From Escherichia coli DSM 30083 = JCM 1649 = ATCC 11775 (GTDB taxonomy: Bacteria; Pseudomonadota; Gammaproteobacteria; Enterobacterales; Enterobacteriaceae), in contig NZ_CP033092.2 of the NCBI RefSeq assembly GCF_003697165.2, positions 3,596,001 to 3,660,000 of the forward strand: 64,000 bases of DNA, in the 5' to 3' direction. The position numbers were made by a program, and so were the translations under genes. The notes beneath the pieces are model-generated. The model worked only from the letters and a program-made list of their open reading frames with translations. It did no database searches and was not told where the DNA came from. Each line of letters starts with the position of its first letter. Position 1 is the first letter of the stretch. Of the stretch, positions 38,413 through 49,820 are shown piece by piece.

Positions 38413-39696
38413 TTACCGTTTGTAATCGATGGCTTCTGGCTGCTCCAGATATACGGTGGTTTGTGCCGGTTGTGTGCTGGCAATCACCTTGCCGCCACGT
38501 ACCGAATAACGTACCGGAACCTGACGGCGCAGCGCATCAAACCCATTTTCAGCCGGCAGGATAATCAGGTTGGCGCTGTTTCCGGCGGCAATGCCGTAAT
38601 CCTGCAAATTCAACGTCCTGGCGCTGTGGTGGGTGATTAAATTCAGGCCGTCGTTAATCTGCCCGTAGCCCATCAGCTGGCAAACATGCAGCCCCATATG
38701 CAGCACTTGCAGCATATTCGCCGTTCCCAGCGGATACCACGGATCGAAGACATCATCGTGACCAAAGCAGACGTTAATGCCGGACTCCAGCATCTCTTTA
38801 ACGCGCGTGATGCCGCGACGTTTTGGATACGTATCGAAACGTCCTTGCAGATGAATATTGACCAACGGGTTGGCGACAAAGTTAATACCGGACATTTTCA
38901 GCAAACGGAACAGGCGCGAAGTATACGCCCCGTTATAGGAGTGCATTGCCGTAGTATGGCTGGCGGTGACTCGCGCGCCCATGCCTTCACGGTGCGCCAG
39001 GGCAGCAACGGTTTCGACAAAGCGCGACTGCTCGTCATCGATCTCATCACAGTGAACGTCGATGAGACGGTCGTATTTTTGCGCCAGGGCGAAGGTTTTA
39101 TGCAGCGACTCCACGCCGTATTCACGGGTAAATTCAAAATGCGGAATCGCCCCAACAACATCTGCCCCTAAGCGTAGCGCCTCTTCCAGCAACGCTTCAC
39201 CATTGGGATACGACAAAATCCCTTCCTGCGGGAAGGCGACGATTTGCAGATCAATCCACGGCGCAACTTCCTGTTTCACTTCCAGCATCGCTTTCAACGC
39301 AGTCAGCGTTGCGTCGGAGACATCGACATGGGTACGCACATGCTGAATGCCGTTGGCAATCTGCCATTTCAGCGTTTGCCATGCGCGTTGTTTCACATCG
39401 TCATGAGTTAATAACGCTTTGCGCTCGGCCCAGCGTTCAATGCCTTCAAACAGCGTGCCGGACTGATTCCAGTTCGGTTGTCCGGCGGTTTGCGTGGTGT
39501 CCAGGTGAATATGCGGCTCCACAAACGGCGGTAAAACTAAACCTTGTTCGGCATCCAGGCTGTTTTCAGTTACGGGCATCACCCCGGATTGCGCATCAAT
39601 GGCGCTGATTTTTCCGTCGTGAAGATGAATCTGCCACAGCCCCTCTTTGCCGGGTAACTGGGCGTTAATAATTGTTTGTAAAGCATTATTCGACAC
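38413..39696 (-). CDS. codA: Cytosine deaminase
   Basis: Cytoplasmic iron-dependent amidohydrolase of 427 residues that converts cytosine to uracil and ammonia. Metal-binding motifs are EPHIHLD (His61, His63), DVHCDEIDD (His214, Glu217) and [10 protein letters not shown] (Asp313). The start is GTG ([10 protein letters not shown]), 11 bases inside the end of codB, so translation is coupled. It is the second gene of codBA. Confidence 0.96.
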   Translation of the reverse strand: MSNNALQTIINAQLPGKEGLWQIHLHDGKISAIDAQSGVMPVTENSLDAEQGLVLPPFVEPHIHLDTTQTAGQPNWNQSGTLFEGIERWAERKALLTHDDVKQRAWQTLKWQIANGIQHVRTHVDVSDATLTALKAMLEVKQEVAPWIDLQIVAFPQEGILSYPNGEALLEEALRLGADVVGAIPHFEFTREYGVESLHKTFALAQKYDRLIDVHCDEIDDEQSRFVETVAALAHREGMGARVTASHTTAMHSYNGAYTSRLFRLLKMSGINFVANPLVNIHLQGRFDTYPKRRGITRVKEMLESGINVCFGHDDVFDPWYPLGTANMLQVLHMGLHVCQLMGYGQINDGLNLITHHSARTLNLQDYGIAAGNSANLIILPAENGFDALRRQVPVRYSVRGGKVIASTQPAQTTVYLEQPEAIDYKR

Positions 39697-40945
39697 TGTT
39701 AGCCTCCACATGCGTCATTGCTGCTGTCGTTTTACGATTCAAAATCGGGTTAAGGATCAGATAGCTCAGCGCGCCACCTAATACCGCGTTGACCGGAACA
39801 ATTCCCGGTAACCAGTGGCCTGCGGCAATCCCCAGCGCGACCGCCAGAATCGCCACCCAATTGACACTCATCATACGCGTGGTCGCAAAGTGCTCATAGC
39901 GGCGACGGTTCATCAGATAATCAGCGATGATCACGCCGCCCACTGGAGGAATAGCTGCCGAAAGGAAGGTCAACCAGCCGACAAAATTGTTATACAGCCA
40001 TAATGCGCAGACCGTACCGATAATACCGTTAATCACCGAAAGGGTTTTGCTCGACATACCGGTAATGTTGGCGAAACCTAAACCCGACGCATAGAGCGCG
40101 TTATCGTTGGTGGTCCAGATATTCAGCCCCAGCACCACAATCGCAGGCAGCAGCAGGCCCTGAGCAATCATCACATCAGAGATATCCGCCATCCCCAGTG
40201 CCGCAGCGCCCGCTGCACCGAAAATAAACATCAACGAGTTGCCGAGGAAAAAGGCCACCATCGCCACCAGCACCGCCAGTTTGGCATTGCGACCAAACCG
40301 GACAAAGTCAGCGGTGAGCGTACCCGCACTGATGAATGACCCCACAACCAGCGCCAGCGCGACATTGAAATCTAACGGTTGTGCGGGAACGACCGCTTTT
40401 AATACGTCCAGGCCGCCCATGCCGTTAACGGCCAGCCACACGGAATAACCGCCAAGGCAGGCGATAGCCGGAACCGCAATCACCGAAAGAACCGTCAGCG
40501 CCGAAATGCCAAAGAAGACGGTGACGGTCATCAGTAAACCGGAGACGGCAATCAGCAAATTAATATCCAGCCCGGTTGCCTTGCCCACCGGAATAGAAAA
40601 CATCGCCACGCCAACGCCAAACCAGCCAACCTGGGTGCCGCCCAGCAGCAGTGAAGGCAACCATGAGCCTTTAACACCAAACGAGAAGCGAGCAAGAAGA
40701 TGGGTGGTCAGGCCGGTTTTTGCGCCAATGTAACCAAGAAATGAAGTGTAAATACCGAGGAGAAGATTACCGATGAGAACTGCGAGGAAGAAATCATGAT
40801 AGCTAAGACCGGTTCCGAGAGTGCCGCCGGTCCACATACTGGCGGAAAAGAAGGTTAATCCCAGCATGACGAACGTCAATGCCAATACCCCTTTCCGCGC
40901 CGACTGCGGGACTGGCCCCTGGCTAAAGTTGTTATCTTGCGACAC
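39686..40945 (-). CDS. codB: Cytosine permease
   Basis: Inner-membrane NCS1-family symporter of 419 residues with about twelve helices that imports cytosine for CodA. The start is GTG with GGGGGAA upstream. The N-terminal segment [18 protein letters not shown] and the NCS1-like motif region [10 protein letters not shown] are present. It is first in codBA, with a PurR-like box about 65 bases upstream, in line with known purine and nitrogen control of the operon. Confidence 0.96.
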   Translation of the reverse strand: MSQDNNFSQGPVPQSARKGVLALTFVMLGLTFFSASMWTGGTLGTGLSYHDFFLAVLIGNLLLGIYTSFLGYIGAKTGLTTHLLARFSFGVKGSWLPSLLLGGTQVGWFGVGVAMFSIPVGKATGLDINLLIAVSGLLMTVTVFFGISALTVLSVIAVPAIACLGGYSVWLAVNGMGGLDVLKAVVPAQPLDFNVALALVVGSFISAGTLTADFVRFGRNAKLAVLVAMVAFFLGNSLMFIFGAAGAAALGMADISDVMIAQGLLLPAIVVLGLNIWTTNDNALYASGLGFANITGMSSKTLSVINGIIGTVCALWLYNNFVGWLTFLSAAIPPVGGVIIADYLMNRRRYEHFATTRMMSVNWVAILAVALGIAAGHWLPGIVPVNAVLGGALSYLILNPILNRKTTAAMTHVEANSVE

Positions 40946-41011
40946 GAAATTCCCCCTTTTTGCTGTTTGAAACCCAAAAAATCCGCCGCATTCTATTCAT
41001 CTGAAGATAAA

Positions 41012-41027
41012 AAGCAATCGTTTTCGT
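41012..41027 (-). promoter_or_regulatory. PurR box upstream of codBA
   Basis: On the minus strand, ACGAAAACGATTGCTT matches the PurR palindrome ACGCAAACGTTTTCGT at most positions; PurR is a known codBA regulator. Confidence 0.7.
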
Positions 41028-41096
41028 AGGGGGATATATTTTTTATATGAATGAGTGCAAAAAGGCGGGGGAAACTTATCTGTGTAAAAACAGTGG

Positions 41097-41273
41097 GTAG
41101 GCATGATAAGACGCGTCAGCGTCGCATCAGGCATCTGCGCATGGTGTCGGATGCGGCGCGAGCGCCTTATCCGACCTACGGTTCAGGCCTGTAGGCATGA
41201 TAAGACGCGTCAGCGTCGCATCAGGCATCTGCGCACGGTGTCGGATGCGGCGCGAGCGCCTTATCCGACCTAC
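41097..41273. repeat. BIME cluster: two tandem 94-base units
   Basis: Four REP palindromes as two almost identical 94-base units (starting near 41101 and 41195), between the convergent-side ends of codBA upstream DNA and prpE. The right end overlaps the prpE stop codon. Confidence 0.9.
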
Positions 41274-43156
41274 TCTTCCATCGCCTGGCGGATCTGATCC
41301 AACGACGCCGGATCATCAATGGTCGTCAGATCCCCAGGATCGCGTCCTTCGCAAATCGCCTGGATCGTGCGGCGCAGCATTTTTCCGGATCGCGTTTTTG
41401 GCAATTGCGAGACAAACCAGACGTGCGCCGGGCGGCCAAAGTTGCCAATCTGGCTGTCTACCAGCGCCATAATTGCCTTCTCTTGCAAGTGCGCCACCTC
41501 ACGGTCTTCCAGACTGTCGCTCTCTTTCGGAATGACAAACGCCACCGCCACCTGCCCTTTCAGCGCATCTTTCACCCCAACCACCGCCACTTCGGCAACG
41601 CCCGGATGACTGGAGATACTCTCTTCAATCTCACGCGTACCCAGCCGATGTCCGGCAACGTTAATCACATCGTCAGTGCGCCCGAGAATAAAGTGATAAC
41701 CGTCAGCATCGCGGATGCCCCAGTCAAAAGTGGCGTACACCGGACGGGAAAACAGCGACCAGTACGTCTTCACAAAGCGGTCGTCGTCGCCCCAGATGGT
41801 CTGAATACAGCCTGGCGGCAATGGCCCCTCCACTACCAGCATCCCTTTCTCATTGACGCCACACGGTTCGCCGGTGACTTCATTGAGCAACTGCACGTTA
41901 TAGCCATACATCGGCACGCCGGGGCTTCCCAGACGCGTCGGCCTGTCATCCAGACCGCGAGCAATCGCCATAATCGGCCAGCCGGATTCGGTCTGCCAGT
42001 AGTTGTCGATGACCGGCACATCCAGCGTATTGCTCACCCAACTGGCGGTCGGCTCATCCAGCGGTTCTCCAGCCAGATAGAGCACTTCCAGCGACGAAAG
42101 ATCGTGTTTGCGAATTTCAGCGGTAGGGAATTTTTTCAGCACGCGAATGGCGGTCGGCGCTGAGAACATGCGGCTAACCTGATATTTCTCGACAATTTTC
42201 CACCACACGCCGCAGTCCGGCCAGGTCGGCAATCCTTCGTAAACGATAGTCGCCATCCCCGCCAGCAGCGGCGCGTAAACGATATACGAATGCCCTACCA
42301 CCCAGCCGATATCCGAAGCACAAAAGAACACGCCGCCCGCTTTGCCGCCAAAAATGGTGTCCATCGAGGTCGCCAGCGCCACCGCATATCCGCCGACATC
42401 ACGCTGCACACCTTTAGGTTTGCCGGTCGTGCCGGAGGTGTAGAGAATGCAGGAGGTTTCGTTGGATTCCAGCCACGCCACCGGCACCCGCGCACCGATG
42501 TGTTGATGGCGCAACGACGCGAAATCGACATCCCGCCCGCTGACGCGCGCCATTTTCGCCAGTCCGCGATCCACCAGTAAAACGTGGCGCGGCTGATGCT
42601 GCGCCTGACTTATCGCATCGTCGAGTAATTTTTTATAGGGAATGATTTTGCCACCGCGCGCTCCGGCATCAGCCGAGACAATCAGCACCGGTTTAGCATC
42701 ATCAATTCGCGCCGCCACGCTGTGCGAGGCAAATCCACCAAACACCACCGAGTGAATAGCGCCAATACGCGCGCAGGCCAGCAGAGTAATATGCGCTTCG
42801 GCAATCATCGGCATATACACCAGCACCCGATCGCCACGCTGCACCCCCAATGAACGCAACATTGAGGCCACCGCGTTCACTTCGTCATGCAGCTGACGAA
42901 AGGTAAAGGTACGCTCTTCCTCTGTTTCCGAAGAGACGGCAATCAATGCCAGCGCCTCTGGCTGTTTCTCCAGCCAGCGATCGATAGCGTTGTGACACAA
43001 GTTGGTTCGGCCTTCACAAAACCAACGGGCAAACGGCGGGTTGCTGTGGTCGAGCGTTTGCGTAAAGGGCGTCTGCCAGTCAATACGCCGGGCCTGCTCG
43101 GCCCAGAACTGCTCCGGTTCGTTAATCGAACGCTGATAAAATTCGCTAAAAGACAT
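41270..43156 (-). CDS. prpE: Propionyl-CoA synthetase
   Basis: Cytoplasmic acyl-adenylating enzyme of 628 residues that activates propionate to propionyl-CoA, the entry step of the methylcitrate cycle. The AMP-binding motif YTSGTTGKPKGVQRD, adenine motif DNYWQTESGWP, and the C-terminal lysine region KTRSGKMLRR (acetylatable Lys) are present. It is the last gene of prpBCDE; its stop lies in a REP sequence. Confidence 0.96.
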   Translation of the reverse strand: MSFSEFYQRSINEPEQFWAEQARRIDWQTPFTQTLDHSNPPFARWFCEGRTNLCHNAIDRWLEKQPEALALIAVSSETEEERTFTFRQLHDEVNAVASMLRSLGVQRGDRVLVYMPMIAEAHITLLACARIGAIHSVVFGGFASHSVAARIDDAKPVLIVSADAGARGGKIIPYKKLLDDAISQAQHQPRHVLLVDRGLAKMARVSGRDVDFASLRHQHIGARVPVAWLESNETSCILYTSGTTGKPKGVQRDVGGYAVALATSMDTIFGGKAGGVFFCASDIGWVVGHSYIVYAPLLAGMATIVYEGLPTWPDCGVWWKIVEKYQVSRMFSAPTAIRVLKKFPTAEIRKHDLSSLEVLYLAGEPLDEPTASWVSNTLDVPVIDNYWQTESGWPIMAIARGLDDRPTRLGSPGVPMYGYNVQLLNEVTGEPCGVNEKGMLVVEGPLPPGCIQTIWGDDDRFVKTYWSLFSRPVYATFDWGIRDADGYHFILGRTDDVINVAGHRLGTREIEESISSHPGVAEVAVVGVKDALKGQVAVAFVIPKESDSLEDREVAHLQEKAIMALVDSQIGNFGRPAHVWFVSQLPKTRSGKMLRRTIQAICEGRDPGDLTTIDDPASLDQIRQAMEE

Positions 43157-43195
43157 AATGCTCTCCTGTTGAACTTACGCCTTACCGCCGTTTAC

Positions 43196-44647
43196 TTAAA
43201 TGACGTACAGGTCGAGATACTCATTGACCGGCATCTGTTCCAGGCGAGTTCTGTCGAGAGAAACCTCCAGAATGCGCTGCTGCTGGCGAGTCGGGAACTG
43301 GCGCGCGAGATTGATTTTGAATTTATCGACCAGTTTCGGAATGCCATCCTGACGGCGGCGAGCATGACCAATGGGGTACTCCACCACCACTTCTTCAAAG
43401 CGCGTGCCGTCGGTGAACTCAAGGGTAATGGCATTGGCGATGGCGCGTTTTTCCGGGTCGTGGTAGTCAGCAGTAAATGCCGGATCTTCAAAGCAATTGA
43501 TCTTCTCGCGCAGGGCGTCAATGCGTTTATCTTGCGCAACGTTGTCCTCGTAATCTGCCGCCGTTAAGCGCCCGAACAGCAGCGGGATCGCCACCATGTA
43601 CTGAATGCAGTGGTCGCGGTCAGCCGGGTTATTGAGCGGCCCTTTTTTGTCGATGATGCGAATACAGGCTTCGTGGGTGCGAATGGTCACTTTTTCGATA
43701 TCCGCCGCCGTTTTGCCTGCTGCCTGCATCTGTTCATAGAGCGTCATCGCTGCTTCAACTGCCGTCTGGGAGTGGAACTCCGCCGGAAAGGAGATTTTGA
43801 ACAGCACATTTTCCATGACGTAAGAACCGTACGGGCGCTGGAAGCGGAACGACTCACCTTTAAAGGAGACGTCGTAGAAACCCCACACCGGCGCGGTCAG
43901 AGCTGACGGGTAACCCATTTCGCCCGTTTTCGCCATCAGCGCCAGACGTACCGCGCGGGACGTGGCATCGCCCGCCGCCCAGGATTTACGCGTACCGGTG
44001 TTCGGTGCATGACGATAAGTGCGCAGCGACTGTCCGTCTACCCATGCCAGCGAAACGGCGTTGAGAATTTCCTCGCGGGTCAGGCCGAGCATTTCGGCGA
44101 CCACGGCGGTGGAAGCCACTTTCACTAACAGAACGTGGTCGAGACCAACGCGGTTAAAGGAGTTTTCCAGCGCGATGCAGCCCTGAATTTCATGGGCTTT
44201 GATCATTCCGGTCAGCACCTGTTTCATGGTCAACGGCGCTTTGCCGCTGGCGATCGCGTTGCGCGAAAGCCAGTCCGCCGTTGCCAGAATGCCGCCGAGG
44301 TTGTCGGAAGGATGCCCCCACTCCGCCGCCAGCCAGGTATCGTTGAAATCGAGCCAGCGGATCATCGCGCCGATGTTAAATGCCGCCTGGACGGGGTCGA
44401 GCTGGAACTGAGTTCCGGGGACGCGCACGCCGTTGGGGACGACGGTGCCGGGGACAATTGGCCCCAGCAGTTTTTTACAGGCTGGGTATTCGAGAGCTTC
44501 AAGACCGCAGCCGAGCGTGTCGAGCAGGCAGTAATGTGCGGTGTCGTAGGCTACTCTGGAGCTGATTTCGTAGTTCATCACGTAATCGACGATATCAACG
44601 ATTTCACGATCAAATTCCGGGCGAATGTTGTTGATTTGAGCTGACAT
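43196..44647 (-). CDS. prpD: 2-methylcitrate dehydratase
   Basis: Cytoplasmic MmgE/PrpD-family dehydratase of 483 residues that converts 2-methylcitrate to 2-methyl-cis-aconitate without an iron-sulfur cluster. Family segments [20 protein letters not shown] and SHNALR-type loops ([16 protein letters not shown]) are seen. It lies 33 bases after prpC and 39 before prpE. Confidence 0.96.
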   Translation of the reverse strand: MSAQINNIRPEFDREIVDIVDYVMNYEISSRVAYDTAHYCLLDTLGCGLEALEYPACKKLLGPIVPGTVVPNGVRVPGTQFQLDPVQAAFNIGAMIRWLDFNDTWLAAEWGHPSDNLGGILATADWLSRNAIASGKAPLTMKQVLTGMIKAHEIQGCIALENSFNRVGLDHVLLVKVASTAVVAEMLGLTREEILNAVSLAWVDGQSLRTYRHAPNTGTRKSWAAGDATSRAVRLALMAKTGEMGYPSALTAPVWGFYDVSFKGESFRFQRPYGSYVMENVLFKISFPAEFHSQTAVEAAMTLYEQMQAAGKTAADIEKVTIRTHEACIRIIDKKGPLNNPADRDHCIQYMVAIPLLFGRLTAADYEDNVAQDKRIDALREKINCFEDPAFTADYHDPEKRAIANAITLEFTDGTRFEEVVVEYPIGHARRRQDGIPKLVDKFKINLARQFPTRQQQRILEVSLDRTRLEQMPVNEYLDLYVI

Positions 44648-44680
44648 TGGGTACGTTTCCTTATTGTTATTCGTAGAGGT

Positions 44681-45850
44681 TTACTGGCGCTTATCCAGCG
44701 CGACAAACTGGCGGTCTTCCGGTCCAACATAATTGGCGGAAGGACGGATAATTTTGTTGTCCTGACGTTGTTCGATAATGTGCGCCGCCCAGCCGGTGAC
44801 GCGGGCGATAACAAACAGTGGTGTGAACATCTCGGTGGGAACACCCATCATGTTGTAGGAAACAGCGGAGAACCAGTCGAGATTGGGGAACATCTTTTTG
44901 CTCTCCCACATCACTGTTTCCAGGCGATCGGCGATGTTGTACATCTTCAGCGAGCCGCCTTCCTGCGAGAGCTGCTTTGCCACGCGTTTGATCACCTGGT
45001 GGCGCGGGTCGGCGATGGTATAAACCGGATGCCCAAAACCAATGACCACTTCTTTGTTTTCCACCCGCTTGCGGATATCTGCTTCGGCTTCGTCCGGCGT
45101 TTCGTAGCGTTGCTGGATCTCCAGCGACACTTCATTCGCCCCGCCGTGTTTCGGTCCGCGCAGTGCGCCAATCGCGCCAATAATCGCGGAATACATATCA
45201 GAGCCAGTGCCCGCAATCACCCGGCTGGTAAAGGTGGAAGCGTTAAACTCGTGTTCGGCGTACAGCACCAGCGAGATATGCATCGCCTTTTCCCAGCTTG
45301 GCGACGGCTTTTCGCCGTGCAGCAGATGCAGGAAGTGACCGCCGATAGAGTCGTCATCAGTTTCCGGCTGGATGCGTTCGCCGTTATGGCTGTAGTGATA
45401 CCAGTAGAGAAGAATCGAGCTAAGTGACGCCAGCAGTTTGTCGGCAATATCCCGCGCACCAGATACAGTGTGCCCCTCTTTTTCCGGCAGTGTGCAGCCG
45501 AGCGCGGAAACGCCGGTGCGCATAACATCCATCGGGTGCGACGCCGCTGGTAAGGCTTCCAGCACAGTACGCACGTTAGCCGGTAAACCGCGCAGGGCTT
45601 TCAGTTTCGTTTTGTAGGCGGCAAGTTCGTCACGGGTCGGCAGTTTGCCGTGGATCAGCAGATGCGCCACTTCTTCAAATTCGCAATGTGCCGCCAGATC
45701 AAGAATATCGTAGCCACGGTAATGCAAGTCATTGCCACTTTTACCCACGGTGCAGAGCGCCGTATTGCCCGCCGGAACGCCAGAAAGCGCCACCGATTTT
45801 TTCGGTTTAATGACATGGGTACTGTTTTGCAGGATCGTTGTGTCGCTCAT
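44681..45850 (-). CDS. prpC: 2-methylcitrate synthase
   Basis: Cytoplasmic citrate-synthase-family enzyme of 389 residues that condenses propionyl-CoA with oxaloacetate. Active-site features are [14 protein letters not shown], the signature around [15 protein letters not shown] with catalytic His, and the Asp-containing [13 protein letters not shown]. It follows prpB by 44 bases. Confidence 0.96.
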   Translation of the reverse strand: MSDTTILQNSTHVIKPKKSVALSGVPAGNTALCTVGKSGNDLHYRGYDILDLAAHCEFEEVAHLLIHGKLPTRDELAAYKTKLKALRGLPANVRTVLEALPAASHPMDVMRTGVSALGCTLPEKEGHTVSGARDIADKLLASLSSILLYWYHYSHNGERIQPETDDDSIGGHFLHLLHGEKPSPSWEKAMHISLVLYAEHEFNASTFTSRVIAGTGSDMYSAIIGAIGALRGPKHGGANEVSLEIQQRYETPDEAEADIRKRVENKEVVIGFGHPVYTIADPRHQVIKRVAKQLSQEGGSLKMYNIADRLETVMWESKKMFPNLDWFSAVSYNMMGVPTEMFTPLFVIARVTGWAAHIIEQRQDNKIIRPSANYVGPEDRQFVALDKRQ

Positions 45851-45894
45851 GTTGTCCTCGTCATTTGTAGGGTCGAGATATTTTTCGTTGTGTT

Positions 45895-46785
45895 TTATTT
45901 CGCCTGGTTACGGGCAAACAGGTCGTCGAGCTTCTCTTCGTACTGGTAGTAGTTGATGCTTTCGTACAGCTCGTTGCGGGTCTGCATGGTGTCGATGACG
46001 CTTTTCTGCGTGCCTTCCTGACGCAGGACGTTGTAGACATGTTCAGCGGCGCGGTTCATGGCACGGAACGCTGAAAGCGGGTACAGCGCCATTGCAACAT
46101 GGGCACTGCGTAATTCATCGGTAGTAAACAGCGGCGTGGCACCAAATTCGGTAATGTTAGCGAGGATCGGCACCTGCACCGCATCGGCAAACTGGCGGTA
46201 CATGGCGAGTTCGGTAATCGCCTCCGGGAACAACATCTCGGCACCCGCTTCAACATAGGCCTGCGCACGCTCGATCGCGGCGTCCAGCCCCTCTACCGCC
46301 AGCGCATCGGTGCGCGCCATGATCACAAAATCAGGATCGGTTTTCGCATCCACCGCCGCGCGGATCCGATCCACCATCTCCTCTTTCGAGACGATCGCTT
46401 TGTTCGGGCGATGACCGCAGCGTTTCGCACCAACCTGATCTTCAATATGCAATCCTGCCGCACCGGCTTTAATCATCGATTTCACGGTGCGCGCCACGTT
46501 AAAAGCAGAAGAACCAAAACCGATATCCGCATCCACCAGCAGCGGCAGCGAACAAACGTCGGTGATACGGCGAATATCTGTCAGCACGTCATCAAGAGTA
46601 GAAATACCGAGATCGGGCAGCCCCAGCGACCCTGCCGCCACGCCACCGCCGGAGAGATAAATTGCCTGATATCCGGCACGCTGCGCCAACAGCGCATGGT
46701 TGGCGTTAATGGTGCCAACAATCTGCAATGGATTTTCTTTAGACAGTGCAGCGCGAAACGCTTTACCTGGAGAGTGTAGAGACAT
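45895..46785 (-). CDS. prpB: 2-methylisocitrate lyase
   Basis: Cytoplasmic isocitrate-lyase-family enzyme of 296 residues that splits 2-methylisocitrate into pyruvate and succinate. The catalytic KRCGHRPNK motif (Cys123) and metal-binding [10 protein letters not shown] are intact. It is the first gene of prpBCDE, with a sigma-54 promoter about 50 bases upstream of its start. Confidence 0.96.
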   Translation of the reverse strand: MSLHSPGKAFRAALSKENPLQIVGTINANHALLAQRAGYQAIYLSGGGVAAGSLGLPDLGISTLDDVLTDIRRITDVCSLPLLVDADIGFGSSAFNVARTVKSMIKAGAAGLHIEDQVGAKRCGHRPNKAIVSKEEMVDRIRAAVDAKTDPDFVIMARTDALAVEGLDAAIERAQAYVEAGAEMLFPEAITELAMYRQFADAVQVPILANITEFGATPLFTTDELRSAHVAMALYPLSAFRAMNRAAEHVYNVLRQEGTQKSVIDTMQTRNELYESINYYQYEEKLDDLFARNQAK

Positions 46786-46830
46786 AGCCCATCCTTTGTT
46801 ATCAACTTGTTATTTGCGTTGATAAAGACA

Positions 46831-46847
46831 AAGCAAGGGGTGTGCCA
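46831..46847 (-). promoter_or_regulatory. Sigma-54 promoter of prpBCDE
   Basis: On the minus strand, TGGCAC, five bases, TTGCTT: a full -24/-12 promoter. It requires PrpR, encoded divergently. Confidence 0.93.
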
Positions 46848-46922
46848 CAATTGACTGAATAAAATTAAATGTTTAATTTCAATTTGTTAGAGATAAAGTC
46901 ATGAAGTAATCCGCAAAAATGC

Positions 46923-46980
46923 GTTTCAGTTAACGTTTCAGGCAATGTTTCACCGCGTTTCATTGCAACAATTATGAAAC
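46923..46980. promoter_or_regulatory. Putative PrpR enhancer sites
   Basis: GTTTCA occurs at 46923, 46935, 46947 (exact 12-base steps) and 46957. The last forms an inverted repeat GTTTCAT-N10-ATGAAAC (46957-46980). They lie between prpR and the sigma-54 promoter, where activator sites are expected. Confidence 0.6.
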
Positions 46981-47023
46981 AAGGCTAAACCCAATATTCG
47001 GTTTCTTAACTTTGCGGTGCGCT

Positions 47024-48610
47024 ATGGCACATCCACCACGGCTTAATGACGACAAACCGGTTATCTGGACGGTATCGGTAACGCGCCTGTTCGAGCTGTT
47101 TCGCGATATCAGTCTCGAGTTTGATCACCTGGCGAATATCACCCCTATTCAGCTTGGCTTTGAAAAAGCGGTGACCTACATCCGCAAGAAACTGGCAAGC
47201 GAACGCTGTGACGCCATCATTGCCGCTGGCTCTAACGGCGCGTATCTGAAAAGCCGCCTGTCAGTGCCAGTTATTTTGATTAAACCGAGCGGCTACGATG
47301 TGTTACAGGCACTGGCAAAAGCCGGAAAACTCACCTCTTCTATCGGCGTTGTCACTTATCAGGAAACTATTCCGGCACTGGTGGCGTTTCAAAAAACCTT
47401 TAATTTGCGCCTCGATCAACGTAGCTACATTACCGAGGAAGACGCACGCGGGCAGATTAACGAGCTAAAAGCTAACGGCACCGAAGCGGTGGTCGGTGCG
47501 GGGCTGATTACCGATCTGGCAGAAGAAGCCGGAATGACCGGAATTTTTATCTATTCCGCCGCCACCGTGCGCCAGGCATTCAGCGATGCGCTGGATATGA
47601 CGCGCATGTCGTTACGCCATAACACTCACGATGCCACCCGTAACGCCCTGCGTACTCGTTACGTGCTGGGCGATATGCTCGGTCAATCACCACAGATGGA
47701 ACAGGTGCGGCAGACTATTTTGCTGTATGCCCGCTCCAGTGCAGCGGTGTTGATTGAGGGGGAAACGGGGACGGGCAAAGAGCTGGCGGCCCAGGCGATT
47801 CATCGGGAATATTTTGCCCGCCACGATGCGCGACAGGGCAAAAAGTCGCATCCGTTTGTTGCCGTCAACTGCGGGGCGATTGCCGAATCGTTGCTGGAAG
47901 CAGAGCTGTTTGGCTATGAGGAAGGGGCGTTCACCGGCTCGCGACGCGGAGGTCGCGCCGGGCTGTTCGAAATCGCCCACGGTGGCACGCTGTTTCTTGA
48001 CGAGATAGGCGAAATGCCGCTGCCGTTGCAGACTCGGCTGCTGCGGGTGCTGGAAGAAAAAGAGGTCACCCGCGTCGGCGGGCATCAGCCTGTTCCGGTG
48101 GATGTGCGAGTCATTAGCGCCACTCACTGCAATCTGGAAGAAGATATGCGGCAAGGGCAGTTTCGCCGTGATCTGTTTTATCGGCTGAGTATTTTGCGTC
48201 TGCAATTGCCACCACTGCGCGAGCGGGTGACGGATATTCTGCCGCTGGCGGAAAGCTTTTTGAAAGTGTCTCTGGCGGCGCTCTCCGCCCCGTTTTCTGC
48301 CGCATTACGCCAGGGATTACAGGCAAGCGAAACCGTGCTGGTGCACTACGACTGGCCGGGCAATATTCGTGAACTGCGCAATATGATGGAGCGACTGGCG
48401 CTGTTTTTAAGTGTGGAACCGACGCCGGATTTAACGCCGCAATTTTTGCAGCTGCTACTGCCGGAGCTGGCGCGCGAGTCAGCGAAAACTCCCGCTCCAC
48501 GCTTGCTGACACCACAACAGGCACTGGAGAAATTTAAAGGCGATAAAACAGCAGCGGCGAATTATTTAGGCATAAGCCGGACGACCTTCTGGCGGCGGCT
48601 GAAAAACTGA
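47024..48610 (+). CDS. prpR: Propionate catabolism activator PrpR
   Basis: Sigma-54-dependent activator of 528 residues. It has an N-terminal PrpR_N sensor domain (about 1-200) that responds to 2-methylcitrate, and a central AAA+ domain with Walker A GETGTGKE. The sigma-54 loop reads GAFTGS rather than the common GAFTGA, and Walker B is [13 protein letters not shown]-terminal Fis-type helix-turn-helix ends [18 protein letters not shown]. Start at MAHPPRL, four codons into the frame. It is divergent from prpBCDE. Confidence 0.96.
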   Translation: MAHPPRLNDDKPVIWTVSVTRLFELFRDISLEFDHLANITPIQLGFEKAVTYIRKKLASERCDAIIAAGSNGAYLKSRLSVPVILIKPSGYDVLQALAKAGKLTSSIGVVTYQETIPALVAFQKTFNLRLDQRSYITEEDARGQINELKANGTEAVVGAGLITDLAEEAGMTGIFIYSAATVRQAFSDALDMTRMSLRHNTHDATRNALRTRYVLGDMLGQSPQMEQVRQTILLYARSSAAVLIEGETGTGKELAAQAIHREYFARHDARQGKKSHPFVAVNCGAIAESLLEAELFGYEEGAFTGSRRGGRAGLFEIAHGGTLFLDEIGEMPLPLQTRLLRVLEEKEVTRVGGHQPVPVDVRVISATHCNLEEDMRQGQFRRDLFYRLSILRLQLPPLRERVTDILPLAESFLKVSLAALSAPFSAALRQGLQASETVLVHYDWPGNIRELRNMMERLALFLSVEPTPDLTPQFLQLLLPELARESAKTPAPRLLTPQQALEKFKGDKTAAANYLGISRTTFWRRLKN

Positions 48611-48612
48611 AC

Positions 48613-48645
48613 TGCCGAATGCAGCGCGAACGCTTTATCCGGCAT
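48613..48645. repeat. REP element after prpR
   Basis: Imperfect REP palindrome (GCCGAATGCAGCGC...GCTTTATCCGGC) three bases after the prpR stop. Confidence 0.75.
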
Positions 48646-48710
48646 AAATTTCAATAGATGATGATCACCGATAAACTTACGCATCGGGGATGTTTACATA
48701 GGTTTCAGAA

Positions 48711-48986
48711 TTACTTCTTCTTATAAATATTTGCCGTGCCGTGAATCTTATTGTCAGTTTGACCAGAGGTCAGCACCAACACATCAGCCCCTTTTTCATC
48801 CGCTTTTTTGATCAAATCTTCTTTCGCATCTGCGGTCGACATTTCATTGCTGGTTGAAATATCACCTATTTTTTCATATTGCGATTCAACCTTTTCAAAT
48901 TCCGCTTTGGTCATTAATTCTGCGGCATAGACATTGGTAACGGCAAACGCTAACGCACCGACTAACATTTTAGAGATTATTTTCAT
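48711..48986 (-). CDS. yahO: Periplasmic DUF1471 protein YahO
   Basis: Exported protein of 91 residues with a signal peptide ([21 protein letters not shown]) and a mature DUF1471 domain, as in the BhsA/McbA/YdgH stress family: [20 protein letters not shown] and [20 protein letters not shown]. Family members are linked to stress and biofilm; no exact role is known. It converges with prpR and is divergent from yahN. Confidence 0.93.
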   Translation of the reverse strand: MKIISKMLVGALAFAVTNVYAAELMTKAEFEKVESQYEKIGDISTSNEMSTADAKEDLIKKADEKGADVLVLTSGQTDNKIHGTANIYKKK

Positions 48987-49132
48987 ATTACGGCTCCAGA
49001 GTTGTTATCACACTATCACCCACCCACATTATTGGGTTGATTAATAATTAGTTCAGTCAGGGCATAAACGCCAGTAACCGGAAATAAGACACTTTGTGAT
49101 CTCTCTCGCACCCGATTATTTTTGGTAGAAAT

Positions 49133-49804
49133 ATGATGAAGTTACTTCACTTATTTATGGATGAAATCACTATGGATCCTTTGCACGCCGTTTATCTGAC
49201 CGTAGGACTGTTCGTGATTACTTTTTTTAATCCGGGAGCCAATCTCTTTGTGGTAGTACAAACCAGCCTGGCTTCCGGTCGACGCGCAGGGGTGCTGACC
49301 GGACTGGGCGTGGCGCTGGGCGATGCGTTTTATTCCGGGTTGGGTTTGTTTGGTCTTGCAACGCTAATTACGCAGTGTGAGGAGATTTTTTCGCTTATCA
49401 GAATCGTCGGCGGCGCTTATCTCTTATGGTTTGCGTGGTGTAGCATGCGCCGCCAGTCAACACCGCAGATGAGCACACTACAACAACCGATTAGTGCCCC
49501 CTGGTATGTCTTTTTCCGCCGTGGATTAATTACCGATCTCTCTAACCCGCAAACCGTTTTATTTTTTATCAGTATTTTCTCAGTAACATTAAATGCCGAA
49601 ACACCAACATGGGCACGTTTAATGGCCTGGGCGGGGATTGTGCTCGCATCAATTATCTGGCGAGTCTTTCTTAGTCAGGCGTTTTCTTTGCCCGCAGTGC
49701 GTCGTGCTTATGGGCGTATGCAACGCGTTGCCAGTCGGGTTATTGGTGCAATTATTGGTGTATTCGCGCTACGCCTGATTTACGAAGGGGTGACGCAGCG
49801 GTGA
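49133..49804 (+). CDS. yahN: LysE/RhtB family exporter YahN
   Basis: Inner-membrane protein of 223 residues with about six helices, of the amino acid/metabolite exporter family RhtB. Family-type segments are FFNPGANLFVVVQTSLASGRRAG and GVALGDAFYSGLGLFGL near the N-terminus and NPQTVLFFISIFSV in the middle. The substrate is unknown. The annotated start MMKLLHLF is kept; a later ATG (MDPLHAVYL) is possible. Confidence 0.92.
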   Translation: MMKLLHLFMDEITMDPLHAVYLTVGLFVITFFNPGANLFVVVQTSLASGRRAGVLTGLGVALGDAFYSGLGLFGLATLITQCEEIFSLIRIVGGAYLLWFAWCSMRRQSTPQMSTLQQPISAPWYVFFRRGLITDLSNPQTVLFFISIFSVTLNAETPTWARLMAWAGIVLASIIWRVFLSQAFSLPAVRRAYGRMQRVASRVIGAIIGVFALRLIYEGVTQR

Positions 49805-49820
49805 GCAGATAATTTACTCT

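Noticed and set aside
41103..41297. 64-codon open frame over the BIME near prpE
   Set aside because: The translation is a read-through of REP palindromes (repeating RRERLIRPT), with no RBS; it is repeat DNA, not a gene.
43192..43567. Antisense frames within prpD/prpE junction
   Set aside because: Shadows of strongly coding prpD; no independent start signals.
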